From NCBI RefSeq assembly GCF_016097555.1, contig NC_054701.1:5577093-5641092 (forward strand): a stretch of DNA of 64,000 bases, in the 5' to 3' direction. Shown piece by piece: positions 23,224 through 35,558 of the stretch (the stretch's first letter is position 1; every line of letters begins with the position of its first letter). Source of the stretch: Gigantopelta aegis (taxonomy: Eukaryota; Mollusca; Gastropoda; Neomphalida; Peltospiridae). Both the position numbers and the translations under genes were made by a program. The notes below the pieces were generated by a model. The model searched no databases, was not told the DNA's origin, and saw only the letters and a program-made list of their open reading frames with translations.

Positions 23224-25013
23224 TGATCGCTCGTATTTTTGTACAAACAGAAATTATTCATTGCCATCAGTGTCATAAGCGTGTCATAATTACAAACTGG
23301 GTTCCTAGTTTTCAGAAGTAACAAATGTACAAGTTGTATTTTTGTAAAACACAGACTTCAAAAAGGACTATATCATTTGGAAAATGTGTTTATTATTGAT
23401 AGATATTTATAAATTATATACTGCCTATAGGTGTATCATGTTTCCAAGTTTTCTTTATTAATTAATAAATGAACCAGTGGCTGGTCTGACCCATGGCACT
23501 AACGACCGCCAGTAGTAGGTGGTTACAAGTGCCTCTTAAACAATGGCCAGAACTAACTACAAAGTGGTCGGACTGAGCCCACAGCTAAAGCTGATGGGGA
23601 AATGGCAGGTGTGTGGTACAGATAGCCACAAGAGACAGGCACCTGTCATGGTTGGGAGATACAAGGACTGGGATGTGGAGGTGGACAGTGAAAGAAGTTG
23701 AAAGCTAGGAGGAGCTGCCAGATGAGGAAGGAATGAGATGGATGAGGAAGCAATGAGATGGATGAGGAAGAAATGAGATGGATGAGGAAGGACAGCGGGA
23801 TAAAAATAAATAAAAAATAAAAGAACAAGAATATTATTTAGAAGGTACAGATTACTTTATGAATGTTTTGGTTGCCTGCTAACATGCTTAAGTCAGTTGA
23901 TGAACGAGACATTAAACAAGTAATACTTTTAAAACAACAAATAATTCTTATACAATATGTTACAAAATGTTACAATCCATACTAAACATCACTAGTGACT
24001 AATTCTCTTCAACATTTTTGGCAGCCAGTAGTTCACATTTAGGAGCTGCAGATACACAATTAAAGAGACTTGTAGTTTCTGTTGGGAATCACATGTTGGT
24101 AAACCTGTAAATATAATAATACAAGGAATACACGGAGACGACAAGATTCCCAGTTTCTTCATTGTCTCCATGGTTCATGAGCTTGCGACACATTTGTCTG
24201 ACTGTTGCTAATATCTTTTTCACATCAATGTACTTTGTTATATGTGAACAGTGAAATCTTTCTATGAAGGCCACCCAGATAACCTTCATGACCGTTTGGG
24301 TAGCACACCATCATTTAATGTTCATTACAGTTGCATGTACTCTGTCCAAATATGTTTTGTACAAGATGCATTGGTACTGAGGGAATATTTATACAATTAC
24401 TGGATAACTGTAATATAACAAAATAAATATAGCTTGATCACAATGTTTTTTAGTTAACCCTTTTAAGGCCCATTTCCCAATAATGCGATTTCGTGCATGA
24501 ATTTATCGATAAGGTGCTTTTCCATAAATGCAACTGCTAAAAATTGTTTTTGATCAATGAGCGATTTTTTAGTGTGTTTACATCATTACATGAAGTATAT
24601 ACTTTTGGCTTAAAAGAACACATCGATGATGTCGGGTTTTTTTTATAGTAATCCACTTGCGAAAATACAGATATGAAAAAGCACATTTCCACGCAGTGAA
24701 ACACACACGATAAATCATATGCAGATAAATCATATGCAGAATCGTGTGAATGAAAAGTGGGTCTAAGTCTGTGTGTTCTATTTCATTGTAATTTACCCAT
24801 TTCCATGTGACAGTGTAGTAAATGTACAGTTGTTATTATTTAGTGAAAAATGTAACACATAACTTTGAAGATTGGATAATTTAAATATTATAACAGCCAA
24901 CCTATATGTAATTATCAAAGGAATTTTTATATATAGATACATATTAATTTTACATTGAAGTCATGTTCCTTTGACAGACCCATTATTTGATTCAGTTTTT
25001 CCTCATGCCGACC
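23224..25013. other. Gene A 3'UTR and intergenic
   Basis: 3'UTR to about 23485 if aataaa at 23464 is used. 23475-23930 contains an unclassified dispersed-looking segment with a short gatgaggaag repeat (23720-23790) and ends gagacattaaacaagtaat, which recalls SINE tails. The remainder is AT-rich with no gene found. Confidence 0.45.
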
Positions 25014-25226
25014 AGTAGCCCATAACTTGTATATTAAAAACCATGGTGTATGCTGTACTGTCTGTAGGAAGGTACATATAAAAGATCGTTGTTGCTACTG
25101 TAAAAACTTGGGAGTTTTCTCTGAAGACGACATATCAGAATTACTAAATGTTTGAAATTTAGTTGCTGATTATTGATAAATCAATGTGCTCTAGTGGTGT
25201 TGTTGAACAAAACAAACTTCAACTTG
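25014..25226 (+). mobile_element. diverged SINE fragment
   Basis: Central block (gtactgtctgtaggaaggta, catataaaagatc) and tail (tactaaatgtttgaaattta, gtgctctagtggtgttgtt). More diverged than the other copies, so older. Confidence 0.75.
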
Positions 25227-25316
25227 TTTTCTGGACCGGCTTGTATTAACCTGCTGTAAGTAGTAATGACATGAAAAACGGTGGTGTGCATCCATTCTGA
25301 CTAGGTAGCCTTTAAC

Positions 25317-25483
25317 AGTGGCGGATCCAGAAAATCCATTTTGTGGGGGGACCAATGAGGCGGAACGCCAAGAGAACTTTGGGGGAGATTTGGAGAGATT
25401 GTGAAGAAAAAAAAAAATTAATATATAATAAAATTATAACTCACAAAATTTAGGGGGCCTCCCCTAGATTCGCCTCTTGTTTA
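25317..25483. mobile_element. hAT-like MITE (tentative)
   Basis: Left end cagtggcggatccaga and right end ctagattcgcctctt are imperfect inverted repeats of the CAGTGGCG type usual for hAT MITEs. The 8-bp target duplication is not clear. Confidence 0.5.
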
Positions 25484-25699
25484 AATATGTATTACAATAT
25501 TTGTTTACAGAAGGGACCACTTTTACGTCCTCTCTGTCAGTTGTTATAGACGGTGTACTTTATAGTGGGTCAAACTGTACATATCCATGTTTCTGCATGC
25601 TCCCGAGGACCAAATACATGAATATGTAGGTTTAAGTTATATGTAAATATCACTCCTGTACATACTAAGATAATATGTGAAATATATTTATAAGATATT

Positions 25700-25825
25700 T
25701 TATGTAAGTGTCCATCTATCTGTCCATCCGTCTATCCATCTATTGTCTGTTTACCTGTCCATCTACCTGTCTGTCTATCTGTCTGTACCTGTCATTTCCA
25801 TCTACCTGTCTGTCTACCTGCTGAT
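25700..25825. repeat. (TCTG/TCCA)n microsatellite
   Basis: Imperfect tetranucleotide run (tctatctgtccatccgtc and on). It gives rise to a serine/tyrosine-rich open frame that is not a gene. Confidence 0.9.
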
Positions 25826-25999
25826 CATGCCCGTCATTGTGGTGCTATTAACACTTTGTTCATTGGTGATTGGTCAATATTTGTTATTATTTTGTTATGT
25901 TCAGATAAAGTTTTGTTTTGTGACAATAGTGCTATTAGGCCATTTTGTTTTTAGCCGATATACCAATAGCCAATGTTTTGTTTAGTATTTATTTTGTAA

Positions 26000-28720
26000 T
26001 CAATAAAATATTTTTTTGTTCCACACAATACATTTTATAAATAGGATCATGAAAATTATTAATCTTTGTAAGACAGACTTTCATGAGTTTCTGCCATTGT
26101 AAAATGTTTCCGGCTAATACAGCCTTGTTATTGACTAACAGACCTCGATTATTTTAAATTAAGAAGAGCCATCACTCTCGCTTGCCGTCACTCACCTGAA
26201 ACTAGTTCAAGGAGAGTAATTTTTAGCTCCCCTTAGCATGTGCATTTATAATAATCTAAGTTAGAGGAGCAATTAATCACTCAAATCAATTGTCTGGACT
26301 AAACTTACGTATTAAATACATTGTCTTGTTTAGAATACCAATGTCTGTATCCACAATGTGTTTTTGGTCATCTTAATGTTTATAAAAGCTTACATGTTCA
26401 GGACAAATGCAGAATTGCTGAGTTCCACATTCTTACGTTGTCAGGATACAGCCAGTATGACACGTCATTACCTGATGTTTTCTATTTAATATGTAATCTT
26501 AGTTACTGAAACGATTCTGTTAGGTAGAAACATGTTATAATGGCAACCAACGTGGGAAAGTCTTTTCAGTGTTTATCAACAGTAATATAGGACATATGTG
26601 ACTGCATCTACAAAAAAGAGAGTACAGATGAGGCTTGACATTAATCATAGTAAACATTGTCTAAATGATGTTATGTGGATGCGTGACGGGCACCTATTTG
26701 TTGAAAACGATATCGACAGGTAATAATTTTATACATTAGGCCTACTTCAAAAGGAAAAGTGTTTTCTGTCAATTATTGTCTGTTTATTAGTTTCATGATA
26801 AATTACCTCAAATATTATAATAAAGCTCTTTACACTCAAATTGTGTTTAAAATAAAAACAACTCTCACTATAACTAGATGTTCAAGATTCCAGTCATTAC
26901 GTTTCTTTGAGCAGAAATAGCTTGTCATCACAATCTTAGTGACCACTGACCATCAAAAAATGCCAAAATAATATTGTACTATTTTCCCTCATCTGTACTA
27001 TTGTTTGTAGATACGATCATATATTATAACAGATATGGTTTTAAAAAGGTAAATAAAACAGTACCTTCCTGCATCTTTAAATATCATTGAAAATGTTTGC
27101 CTACTTTATAAATATAGTTTTCAGCTTTACTGCCTTGGGTTTCTGTGATAATTAATGTACATTTTGTATTTTATTTGCTGAACAATTGTCAAGTCTTGTA
27201 TTTAGTAAGCAAATGTCAGAATTCCTTCTGCTAATAAAGAAATCGGAGGATTACATTTAGAAAATATTGATCTCTTAAATTATATTATTTTAGTGGTAAC
27301 TGTACAATTCTGAGTATAATCATTATTTTTTGTTTGTTAGTGTTATTTTGTTGATTTTTTAATATTTGTATACTTATATATACTGTAGTGAGATGATAGC
27401 AAGATGGTAGTTTATAATATTTGGTTTAAGTTTTTGTGTAAATGTGTGATTCGTGCCATTAAACTAGAAAATAGACAATGTTTATAGAAAGAAATCCTTT
27501 AACAGACATAAGTAATGTAAAACATATAATTTTTGTACAGGAAGATAAAATAAGAAGACATTTGCTTTGAAATTTGTTTAAAAATTATGTTTATTTATGA
27601 ACATATAACTGTTATCTAGGCAAGCTTTAGTTTCATTTTTGAATTTAAAAACAATTGATTCTTATTTTGGCAGCCGTGTTACCATATAGACTTACTATAA
27701 TTTAGAACAAATTTCCACAAAGTATTATTGAGTTGTGTCCCGTAATTCTAGAATGGTAATATTGAGTTTTGTAATTCTAGAATCTGAGAAAATATAGAGT
27801 TTATACCATAATAGCAAATTTGAAAAGGATTATGCTGATTGTGGATCTATTTATTTTACTAATGTCACTCAACACTGTATTATTATGGTGACAGTATGAT
27901 CTGGTTTTCTTGCTTTATAATTACGTGTATTTCAAAAATATTGTAGTAATGAGAGAGATAGTTGAATGGAATATACACTGTATTAATAAATGTGTAGGAA
28001 GTGGTTTTATATGGATTTGATTGGTTAAATAGTTATGTCCCATGTTAGCAAATAACTTTATAGAGGAAATTGATTATATATGATTCTACAACTACAATAC
28101 AAATATAGATGACAAGAATGACAGTATTATTTTAATTGTAAAAGTTGATGACAAAGATATTGTTTGAAAGTAATACTTTGAGGTTGCAAATGTAAAACGG
28201 AAACTTTTTAAACTGGTGATTGTTATCATTTTATAGATATAGATGTCTGTTCGAAAGAATACATGTAAATATAATATATATTTATCTAATAGAGTAATAA
28301 TTTAGTTTTTATAGATATATGGTGCCACAAAGTTTGCATTTAATTTTTGTTTGTATTTAATTTTTGTTTGTATTTTGTGTTTATTTAATAGAACAAGGGA
28401 ATGTGCAATTTGTTTTTGGTTATTTATTTAAGGTTATTTCATGCTACCTTTGTGCATGCTGAATCAATGTGATCCTTTTGTTACTCGTGTTAGTTTACTC
28501 AAATATCATTTTGAAAGTTATTTGTGAGCAAATTTCAATGTTTGTGATTAAACAAAATACCTGTTGTAAACTAGATAATAAATATACAACTAAACATGTC
28601 TCTGTATTGAGAGATGAGAATAAACTTCATACACACATTTCAGACTTTTCATAGCAGGAGGGAGGGAGATCTGTATCTTTGTTGTCATGTAGTTTGATAA
28701 ACAAGAATCCTCAACTTATT
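26000..28720. other. AT-rich intergenic DNA
   Basis: No exon, RNA or element supported. Open frames are short and lack codon structure. Confidence 0.5.
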
Positions 28721-28727
28721 GTAAATC

Positions 28728-28872
28728 AGGAAATGTTGGTGACAACAACAACAAGAAGTTTATTCAGGAAATGTCAACAAGAAGAAGTTTATTCAGGAAA
28801 TGTTGGTGACAATAACAACAAGAAGTTTATTCAGGAAATGTTGGTGACAACAACAACAAGAAGTTTATTCAG
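28728..28872. repeat. ~38-bp minisatellite
   Basis: About four copies of caggaaatgttggtgacaac followed by aacaacaagaagtttatt, one shortened. Its last unit forms the outer part of the inverted repeat described next. Confidence 0.85.
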
Positions 28873-29169
28873 TATTAAGGCCACAGGCCCAAAAAAACCA
28901 CCCGAAAAAACATATATATTTTGTCGTATGCAAGTGGTTAACTTACAAAACATCATCACTTAGCTTTCTTATTAAAGATACCTGATATAAAAACAATGAC
29001 AAATTGTACAGCAATAGTTCATTTGTAGATGACATCAGCTTCACAAAAATAATCGAAGGATGTAAATGCGAATATTTATTGATAAAATAAAAAAGAAACT
29101 TTTATATATGTTTGGGGGGGGGGGGGGGGCCTGTGACCTTAATATTCAATAAACTTATTGTTGTTGTTG
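28848..29169. mobile_element. MITE-like element with ~43-bp inverted ends
   Basis: Arms 28848-28890 and 29127-29169 are inverted copies (core tattaaggccacaggccc against gggcctgtgaccttaata). A poly-G run (29114-29129) lies beside the right arm. About 230 bp of AT-rich interior. No coding capacity. Confidence 0.7.
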
Positions 29170-30429
29170 AAATGTTGGTGAGCATAAAATTTTAGCGAGG
29201 TTACCCAAAATGCTAATATTTCATGGTGCTAAGTTTAAAGAGACACATAGGCGTACGAATTAAACAAAATTTCCTGAATCTGGATAACAACATTTATTCA
29301 TATTAGCATTACTACCAAATAGCTCTATAGGGTTGCAAACTAATCACTACACATTTTTACATGGATTACAACTAATTATGAGCGTAGAATGATGGTAAAA
29401 AAAAGTCTCAGGTTATCCCATTTTTCCTCAATATCTGTATAATTTTTGCCTGAATTTGAGGTTTTGCTCCCGTGTCTTGTACTTATGAAGAGATGTTTAA
29501 CAGAATGTTTCAAAATATTTTATGTGATTGTTTTGTCAGTGATTAACTAAACACATAACAATGTTTTATTTCACCTGATCGTACAACTTATCTTTTTTAT
29601 GTCTAACATGACAGACAACCTCGCTAAGTTTTATGTCCCTAATATGTCAGTTATTTGGATTTCACTAAATTTTAAGATCAATAATATTTTATGATGTACA
29701 GTATAAAACATTTAATGAAAAATTAATTACTTCACCAAAAATGGCATGGACTTGTTAGGTTAGGACCCTCGTCTAAATCCATGCCTGCAATGACCAATGA
29801 CTTAAAACAAAATTTAGTCACATTTTAGATTAAGGTGCTAAAGTATATTTTAAAGAACAAATATGATTTGTGTGGCTCTAAGCACACATCTGATTTGCGT
29901 TTCATCTAATGTTGGATTATGTGTCACATTTGGGGAATAGCAACATTTGGTCTACCGGTAGTTTGGTTTTATTCTGTTAGAGGAAGAGCTCAAACATCAC
30001 CCTTGCTCAAGCTCTTTTTATTTGTCTGCACACCAGCGTTTTGAGCACATGGCTTACATCCCCGTGGAAAATCTGGATCTGTATCTAATCTGTGCCATTA
30101 TACAGCTGATAGTTCTTCAACACTAAACTATTATTAACCATTTTATTATTCACTTTAATTAAAATCTCAAGTTGCATTTCCATTTTCATTATATTTTTCA
30201 TTTTTGTTTTGAATAAAATGAATCTTTTCATTTTGTTTGCAATGTATTTTTGGAGTATATCAGTTTGCTATTTTACTGAAAGATCAATGTTTACATTTAT
30301 TATTGTTTTACTGCCTAATGATGATCAGATCTGATGAATAAACATGACAGTACAACACCTGGTAGACTCGTTTGTTCTTATTGCAGTCTTCAACATCACT
30401 TGAGTGTATTACGTGTACCTTGGAAATTC
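29170..30429. other. AT-rich intergenic DNA
   Basis: Nothing supported. Confidence 0.5.
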
Positions 30430-30736
30430 TGGGGCGGGACATAGCCCAGGGGTAAAGTGCTTGCTTGATGCGCAGTCTGTTTGGGATCGATCCCTGTCAG
30501 TGGGCCCACTGACCTGTCTCTCGTTCCAGCCAGTGCACTACGACTGATATATCATAGGCCGTGGTATGTGTTATCCTGTCTGTGGGATGGTGCATATAAA
30601 ATATCCCTTGCTATTAATGAAAAAATGTAGCAGGTTTCCAGTACTGCATGTCAAAATTACCAAATGTTTGACATTCAATAGCCGATGCGTAATAAATCAA
30701 TGTGCTCTAGTGGTGTCATTAAACAACACAAACTTG
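30430..30736 (+). mobile_element. tRNA-headed SINE, full length
   Basis: Head gggacatagcccaggggtaa, B box gggatcgatccc, central block gtgggatggtgcatataaaa, tail gtcaaaattaccaaatgttt ... gtgctctagtggtgtcatta. The head matches the copy at 10312 but the tail matches that at 22498. Confidence 0.88.
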
Positions 30737-30860
30737 GAAACTTGTACTAAATTGGCCTTGTAGGTGTAGTGAATAGGCCATCTATCTTCAAGCTGGTACG
30801 TTCACCAACTGAGAGTTTTACTGTCACAATGAAATATGTAATGCTGCTATATGGACTTCT

Positions 30861-31790
30861 GCTCAGGTTGAAACGAAGGAAATAAAATAAAGTGGTAGGT
30901 CTGTGGAGCATTTGTTGAAATGAAATAGTGGTATATCTGTTGAGCACCAGTTTAGTGACATCTGTTGAGGACTGGTTATTATGGAATAAAATGGCATATC
31001 TGTTAAGCACTGGTTGTTAAAGTTTGTTTCGTTTAACGACACCACTAGAGCACATTGATTTATTACTCATCGGCTATTGAATGTAAAACATTTGGTAATT
31101 TTTACATGCAGTACTAGAGGAAACCTGCTACATTTTTCCATTAGCAGCAAGGGATATTTTATATGCACCATCCCACAGACAGCCTTTGGTATATTAGTCA
31201 TGGTTCACTGACTGAAACGAGAAATAGCGAGCGCTTTACCACTGGACATCCTGCCCATGAAATAAACTGGCATATATTGAGGAGCACTGGTTGACATTAA
31301 ATAAACTGGCATATACTGAGGTGCACTGGTTGACATTAAATAAACTGGCATATATTAAGGAGTGCTGGTTGACATTAAATAAACTGGCATATACTGAGGA
31401 GCACTGGTTGACATTAAATAAACTGGCATATACTGAGAAGCACTGGTTGACATTAAATAAACTGGTATATACTGAGGAGAACTGGTTGACATTAAATAAA
31501 CTGGCATATCTTTTGAGGAGCACTGGTTGACATTAAATAAACTGGCATATATTGAGGAGCACTGGTTGACATTAAATAAACTGGCATATACTGAGGAGTG
31601 CTGGTTGACATTAAATAAACTGGCATATACTGAGGAGCACTGGTTGACATTAAATAAACTGGCATATATTGAGCACCGGTTGACATTAAATAAACGCATA
31701 TACTGAGGAATGCTGGTTGACATTAAATAAACTGGCATATACTGAGGAGCACTGGTTGACATTAAATAAACCGGCATATACTGAGCACTG
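30861..31790. repeat. 39-bp minisatellite interrupted by a SINE
   Basis: About 14 good copies of a 39-bp unit (ggttgacattaaataaactg and gcatatactgaggagcact) from 31260 to 31790, with degenerate copies from 30861 to 31018. A SINE (31019-31258) sits between them, so it inserted into the array. Open frames on both strands are by-products. Confidence 0.9.
31019..31258 (-). mobile_element. SINE inserted in the 39-bp array
   Basis: Minus-strand copy with tail gtttaacgacaccactagag, central block catcccacagacag and head fragment agcgctttaccactgg. Internal parts including the B box are missing. Confidence 0.82.
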
Positions 31791-32054
31791 GTTGAAATGG
31801 GACTGGTCCTGGTGGCACAGTGGTTAGACTATCAGTTTTAAACAGTGTCAATCAATGCCAACCCTTAAGTGACTTTTAATGATTTGCTGGGAAGGTGTAA
31901 GGTCATGGCACAAAGTTATGTCACAGTAACACTAATAACTAATTGTTAACACCTGCCCAAAGCAGACACCCGCATACTGATAGCAGAGGTATTTGTCCAG
32001 GACATTGTGCTTTTAAAAAATGTTAAAATTTTAATGAAATCACCTAAGGATATA

Positions 32055-32456
32055 CAGATAAATGAATGGATGTTTTAACGACATCTCAGCATAAAAATAG
32101 ATGTCGGCTATTGGGTGTCAAAATAGGTAAGTACACCAATGTGATTTTTATTACTGATGATGACTGATTCTATAATTTATTGAACAATAACATGGGAAAG
32201 GCAGGGAGTCATTCATTTCAACTCCATTGCGTCTTATATCCAATTAAGGTTCAAACACACTGTTCTGGGCACACACCTCAGCTATCTGGGTTAGTGGTTA
32301 ATGAGATAAAAGAGGTTGTAGTGGTCTTACACCTACCCATTGACTTGTTAAAACTTGCTCTGTGTCGGAGCCTGTACCAGGCTGGGAACCCTGTGCCTAC
32401 CAGCCTTATGTCCAATGGCTTAACCACTATACCGCCAAGGCCGGTGGCAGGGAGTC
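32055..32456 (-). mobile_element. second tRNA-headed SINE type
   Basis: On the minus strand the head is ggcggtatagtggttaagcc with a tRNA-like B-box region (cagggttcccagcc). The tail is gacacccaatagccgacatc ... cgttaaaacatccattcatt. Related head fragments occur around 56388-56580, and tail fragments at 22243 and 33205. Confidence 0.65.
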
Positions 32457-33319
32457 TGAGGGGGGCATTCCAAAGTACACAAAATACAGGAATTTGCTAT
32501 GGTTTACCATTGTTGTAATGAAAACTGGGCATAAGTAATTAAGAAGATTCATTCCAAGACAGTTGCAAGTGTCACATTTCACTATTTTAACATTTATTGT
32601 TTCATAAATAGCTGCAAATTAACTGATTCCACACATAACCTTTGTATAATTTATAGTTGACGAGAATATGAAAATTTAATTTTGCCATTCAATTCAAACA
32701 GTGGCTTCCACAACAATTCCGAGTAAAAAAAAAAACCACACAAAAAACATTCGGTGTCCAAGCATGTGTGCAAGAGGGGGTTGGGCGGAGTTGGAGTTCA
32801 CTACCCAAAGTGAATTTAAAAAACAACATTGTGGAACAGCACGACCCAACACCTAGACACTTTGAAGCCCACAGTCTAGACGCTCCTGCATACATTCCTG
32901 AACACACGACAGGTGTCTTTACATTTCAAAACCAAAATTAATAAATAGTTTTGGACATAATATACAACTTTGATACAGCCTCTTTAAAAGATGTTTGAAT
33001 TTCTGCTATGTATTTTGAGGTCAATTTTGAGCTAATCTAACATGAGCATATTATTTTAAAATATATATCATTGCTTTGCCCCCACCCCCAAACTTGAGGA
33101 TGAAACTGTACATTTTGTTTCCTACTCTATATAAATAGATTTTTGTTTCAATGTTGCTTGTGCCCCCTACTACACAGTATCTTCTCCTTCCCCACCCTAC
33201 CATTTGTGACACCCAATAGCCGATGTGTTAAACAAACATTCATTCATTCATTCCCTACTCCACTCAAGCTATTTCAATTGGGAATTACAGTATGTTATAA
33301 ATTATAATTTTAATATATA
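32457..33319. other. intergenic, with SINE tail fragment
   Basis: No gene. 33205-33255 is a SINE tail ending in (ATTC)n. Confidence 0.5.
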
Positions 33320-33776
33320 CAGTAAACTCTCTATATGTAAAATTTGCTGGTGCCAGCCAGTTAGTTTGAGATATCGTTACATTTGAGATAACTAAACATC
33401 TAAATTCTCATGGAGAAAAAAAGTAAAATCACTGTGTAAAGTAGAAAATCTTTTATTGCGTGAAATAACAGTTAATTTCACAAATGCAGACACAATACCA
33501 ATCTGATTAAAATTAGCTCTACTGGGTCTACCACTAGGTCTAACAGCATTGCGTGGACTCCCATGTCCAGGTGACATTTCATCTATAAATAACAATTTAA
33601 ATATCGACCAATTACACTTCGCCTTTCATAGCGTTATTCGGGAGCATACAAATTCTAAAAATATCGGGCGAGACTATTTATGCAATAGGCGAACTTGTTG
33701 GTCTATTTCAACATTTAAAAAACTGGGAGAAAAGTGCAGTAATAAACTCTGGATTGTATATATAGAGAGTTTACTG
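33320..33776. mobile_element. Tigger/pogo-like MITE
   Basis: Inverted ends cagtaaactctctatatgta and (right, reversed) cagtaaactctctatatata, flanked by TA at 33318-33319 and 33777-33778; 457 bp. Third element of this general type in the window after 6055 and 12171. The short frames inside are not a recognisable transposase. Confidence 0.8.
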
Positions 33777-33785
33777 TATATATTT

Positions 33786-34117
33786 TTAGTTTCACGACAC
33801 TACTAAAGCACATTGATTTATTAATCTTTGGCAATTGGATGTTATACATTTGGAAATTCTGACATATAGTCATCAGGAAGGAAGAAAGGAAATGTATTAT
33901 TTAGCGATGCACTCAACATATTTTATTTACGGTTATATGGCATCAGACATATGGTTGTTAAGGACCACACAGATATCGAAAGGAAACCCCCTGCCGCCAC
34001 TTAATAGGCTACTCTTTTTATTCAATTAGCTGCAAGGGATCTTTTATATGCATCACACAGGATAGCACATACCATGGCCTTTGATATATCAGTCGTGGTG
34101 CACTGGCAGGAGCCTAG
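33786..34117 (-). mobile_element. composite of two minus-strand SINE copies
   Basis: 33786-33870 is a tail of the gtgctctagtggtgtcg type. From 33872 a second SINE of the other tail type (gatgcactcaacatatttta, catatggttgttaaggacca) follows directly and continues to the ccagtgcac block. This looks like one SINE inserted at another. Confidence 0.75.
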
Positions 34118-34269
34118 TTTGGGATTTTCAGGTGGCACGCAGACGTTTTTGGTGATGGAATAAAACATAGAGCATAGGGGCCTACAGCATTTACATCGTA
34201 TATTTTAACTGAAACAAAATATATTTGTAATCTCAGGTGGTGCGCAGCTGCGTATATGGAAGCTAGGCC

Positions 34270-34545
34270 CCTGACTGGGCCCAGCGATGGGGATCAGAGG
34301 AAACCTGCTACATTTTTCCTAATCATCGCTAATGCACCAACTTGGCCAAGGGATCTTTTATATATATGCACTTTCCAACAAACAGGAAAGCACATACCAC
34401 GGCCTTTGACTAGTTGTGGTGAACTGGTTGGAACGAGAGAGAAAAAACCAATCAGTTGAATGGATCCACCGAGGTGGTTCGAACCTACGACGAAAGCTTC
34501 TCAAATGAGCACTCGACCGACAGCTAAATTCCCGTGACAGGTGCG
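34270..34545 (-). mobile_element. third SINE head type
   Basis: Minus-strand head tttagctgtcggtcgagtgc with B box ggttcgaacc, then the shared central block (ccgtggtatgtgctttcctg) and a short 3' part. This is the most tRNA-like head of the three seen. Confidence 0.72.
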
Positions 34546-34984
34546 ACAACTTCCGATTAGTAAAAACGGAAATAAACGAAGTTTACCGAATGGTTGTCAA
34601 GTCGACGAGTGTACGCTGTAATTTATCGGTGATATTTTGATTTGATTTCCGTGTATGTGGCGATCTCTAACAGTAGTGATTTTATTTGTATGTCTTTATT
34701 TTGACGTAAATGTATTTATTTTATGTTGTAATTGTCAAACAACGATTACAGCACTGTCCTTACAATGCATTTCTGTTTGTTACGTATAGTGATGTATTTA
34801 CGTTAGAACTTAATGTCGATTTATTTAATAAGTGATGGTTACTTTTTATGCTTAATCGAATTTAATCACATTTTTAAACCTACAGTATGCTAATCGTATC
34901 TTCTATTGAAACCTCATATATTATGTTCATATTTAATGTTCAAATTTTAAGGATATATTATAAAATGTCTGGCTCCTGTCACTG
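34546..34984. other. unique stretch, possible CFAP100 upstream region
   Basis: 34546-34660 is relatively CpG-rich and unique compared with its surroundings, so it is a candidate promoter or 5' non-coding exon for CFAP100, which needs one because its first coding exon starts after an acceptor. No TATA or donor is convincing. Confidence 0.2.
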
Positions 34985-35553
34985 TGATGTCAATATTTTG
35001 TTCATACGAATCATAGTCACTTCGTACCCTAGTCATATCGTACAATCCATTTCATACCATGCTGCCAGGTCATTTCGTACCCGAATCATTTCGTACCTTG
35101 GTCATTTTGTACCATTGCAAAAAGTCATTTCGTACCCTAGTCATTTCGTACCATTGTGAAAAGTCATTTCGTACCCCAGTCATTTCGTACCATAGTCATT
35201 TCATACCAGTACATATTAATGTTTGTCATTGTAACCAAAATCTGATATAGAGTTTGTACCTGATCCATCAGTGCCCCTGCCCCCCCCCCCCCCCCCCCCC
35301 CCCCCAACAACAAAACAACATAATGGACCAACAAAATATTATTTATTTATTAGGTCTTCTTCTCAAACTTTTGACATGTATCATTTCTGACACGTTACAA
35401 GGTACGAAATGACGTTTTACAATGGTACGAAATGACCAGGGTACAAAATGACTTTTTGCAATGGTACGAAATGACCAGGGTACGAAATGACCAAATTAGG
35501 TACGAAATGACTATGGTATGAAATGAACATGGTACAAAGTGACTAGCAACTGT
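34985..35553. repeat. fold-back repeat of a catttcgtacc motif
   Basis: The left half (about 35010-35215) carries about nine copies of gtcatttcgtacc-like words. The right half (about 35395-35545) carries the reverse complement (ggtacgaaatgac). A poly-C run (35280-35305) and AT-rich DNA lie between. The whole would fold into a long imperfect hairpin. Confidence 0.85.
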
Positions 35554-35558
35554 TCATA

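Noticed and set aside
25677..25985. 102-codon forward frame starting in a microsatellite
   Set aside because: First half is the (TCTG/TCCA)n run; the rest has no recognisable protein features.
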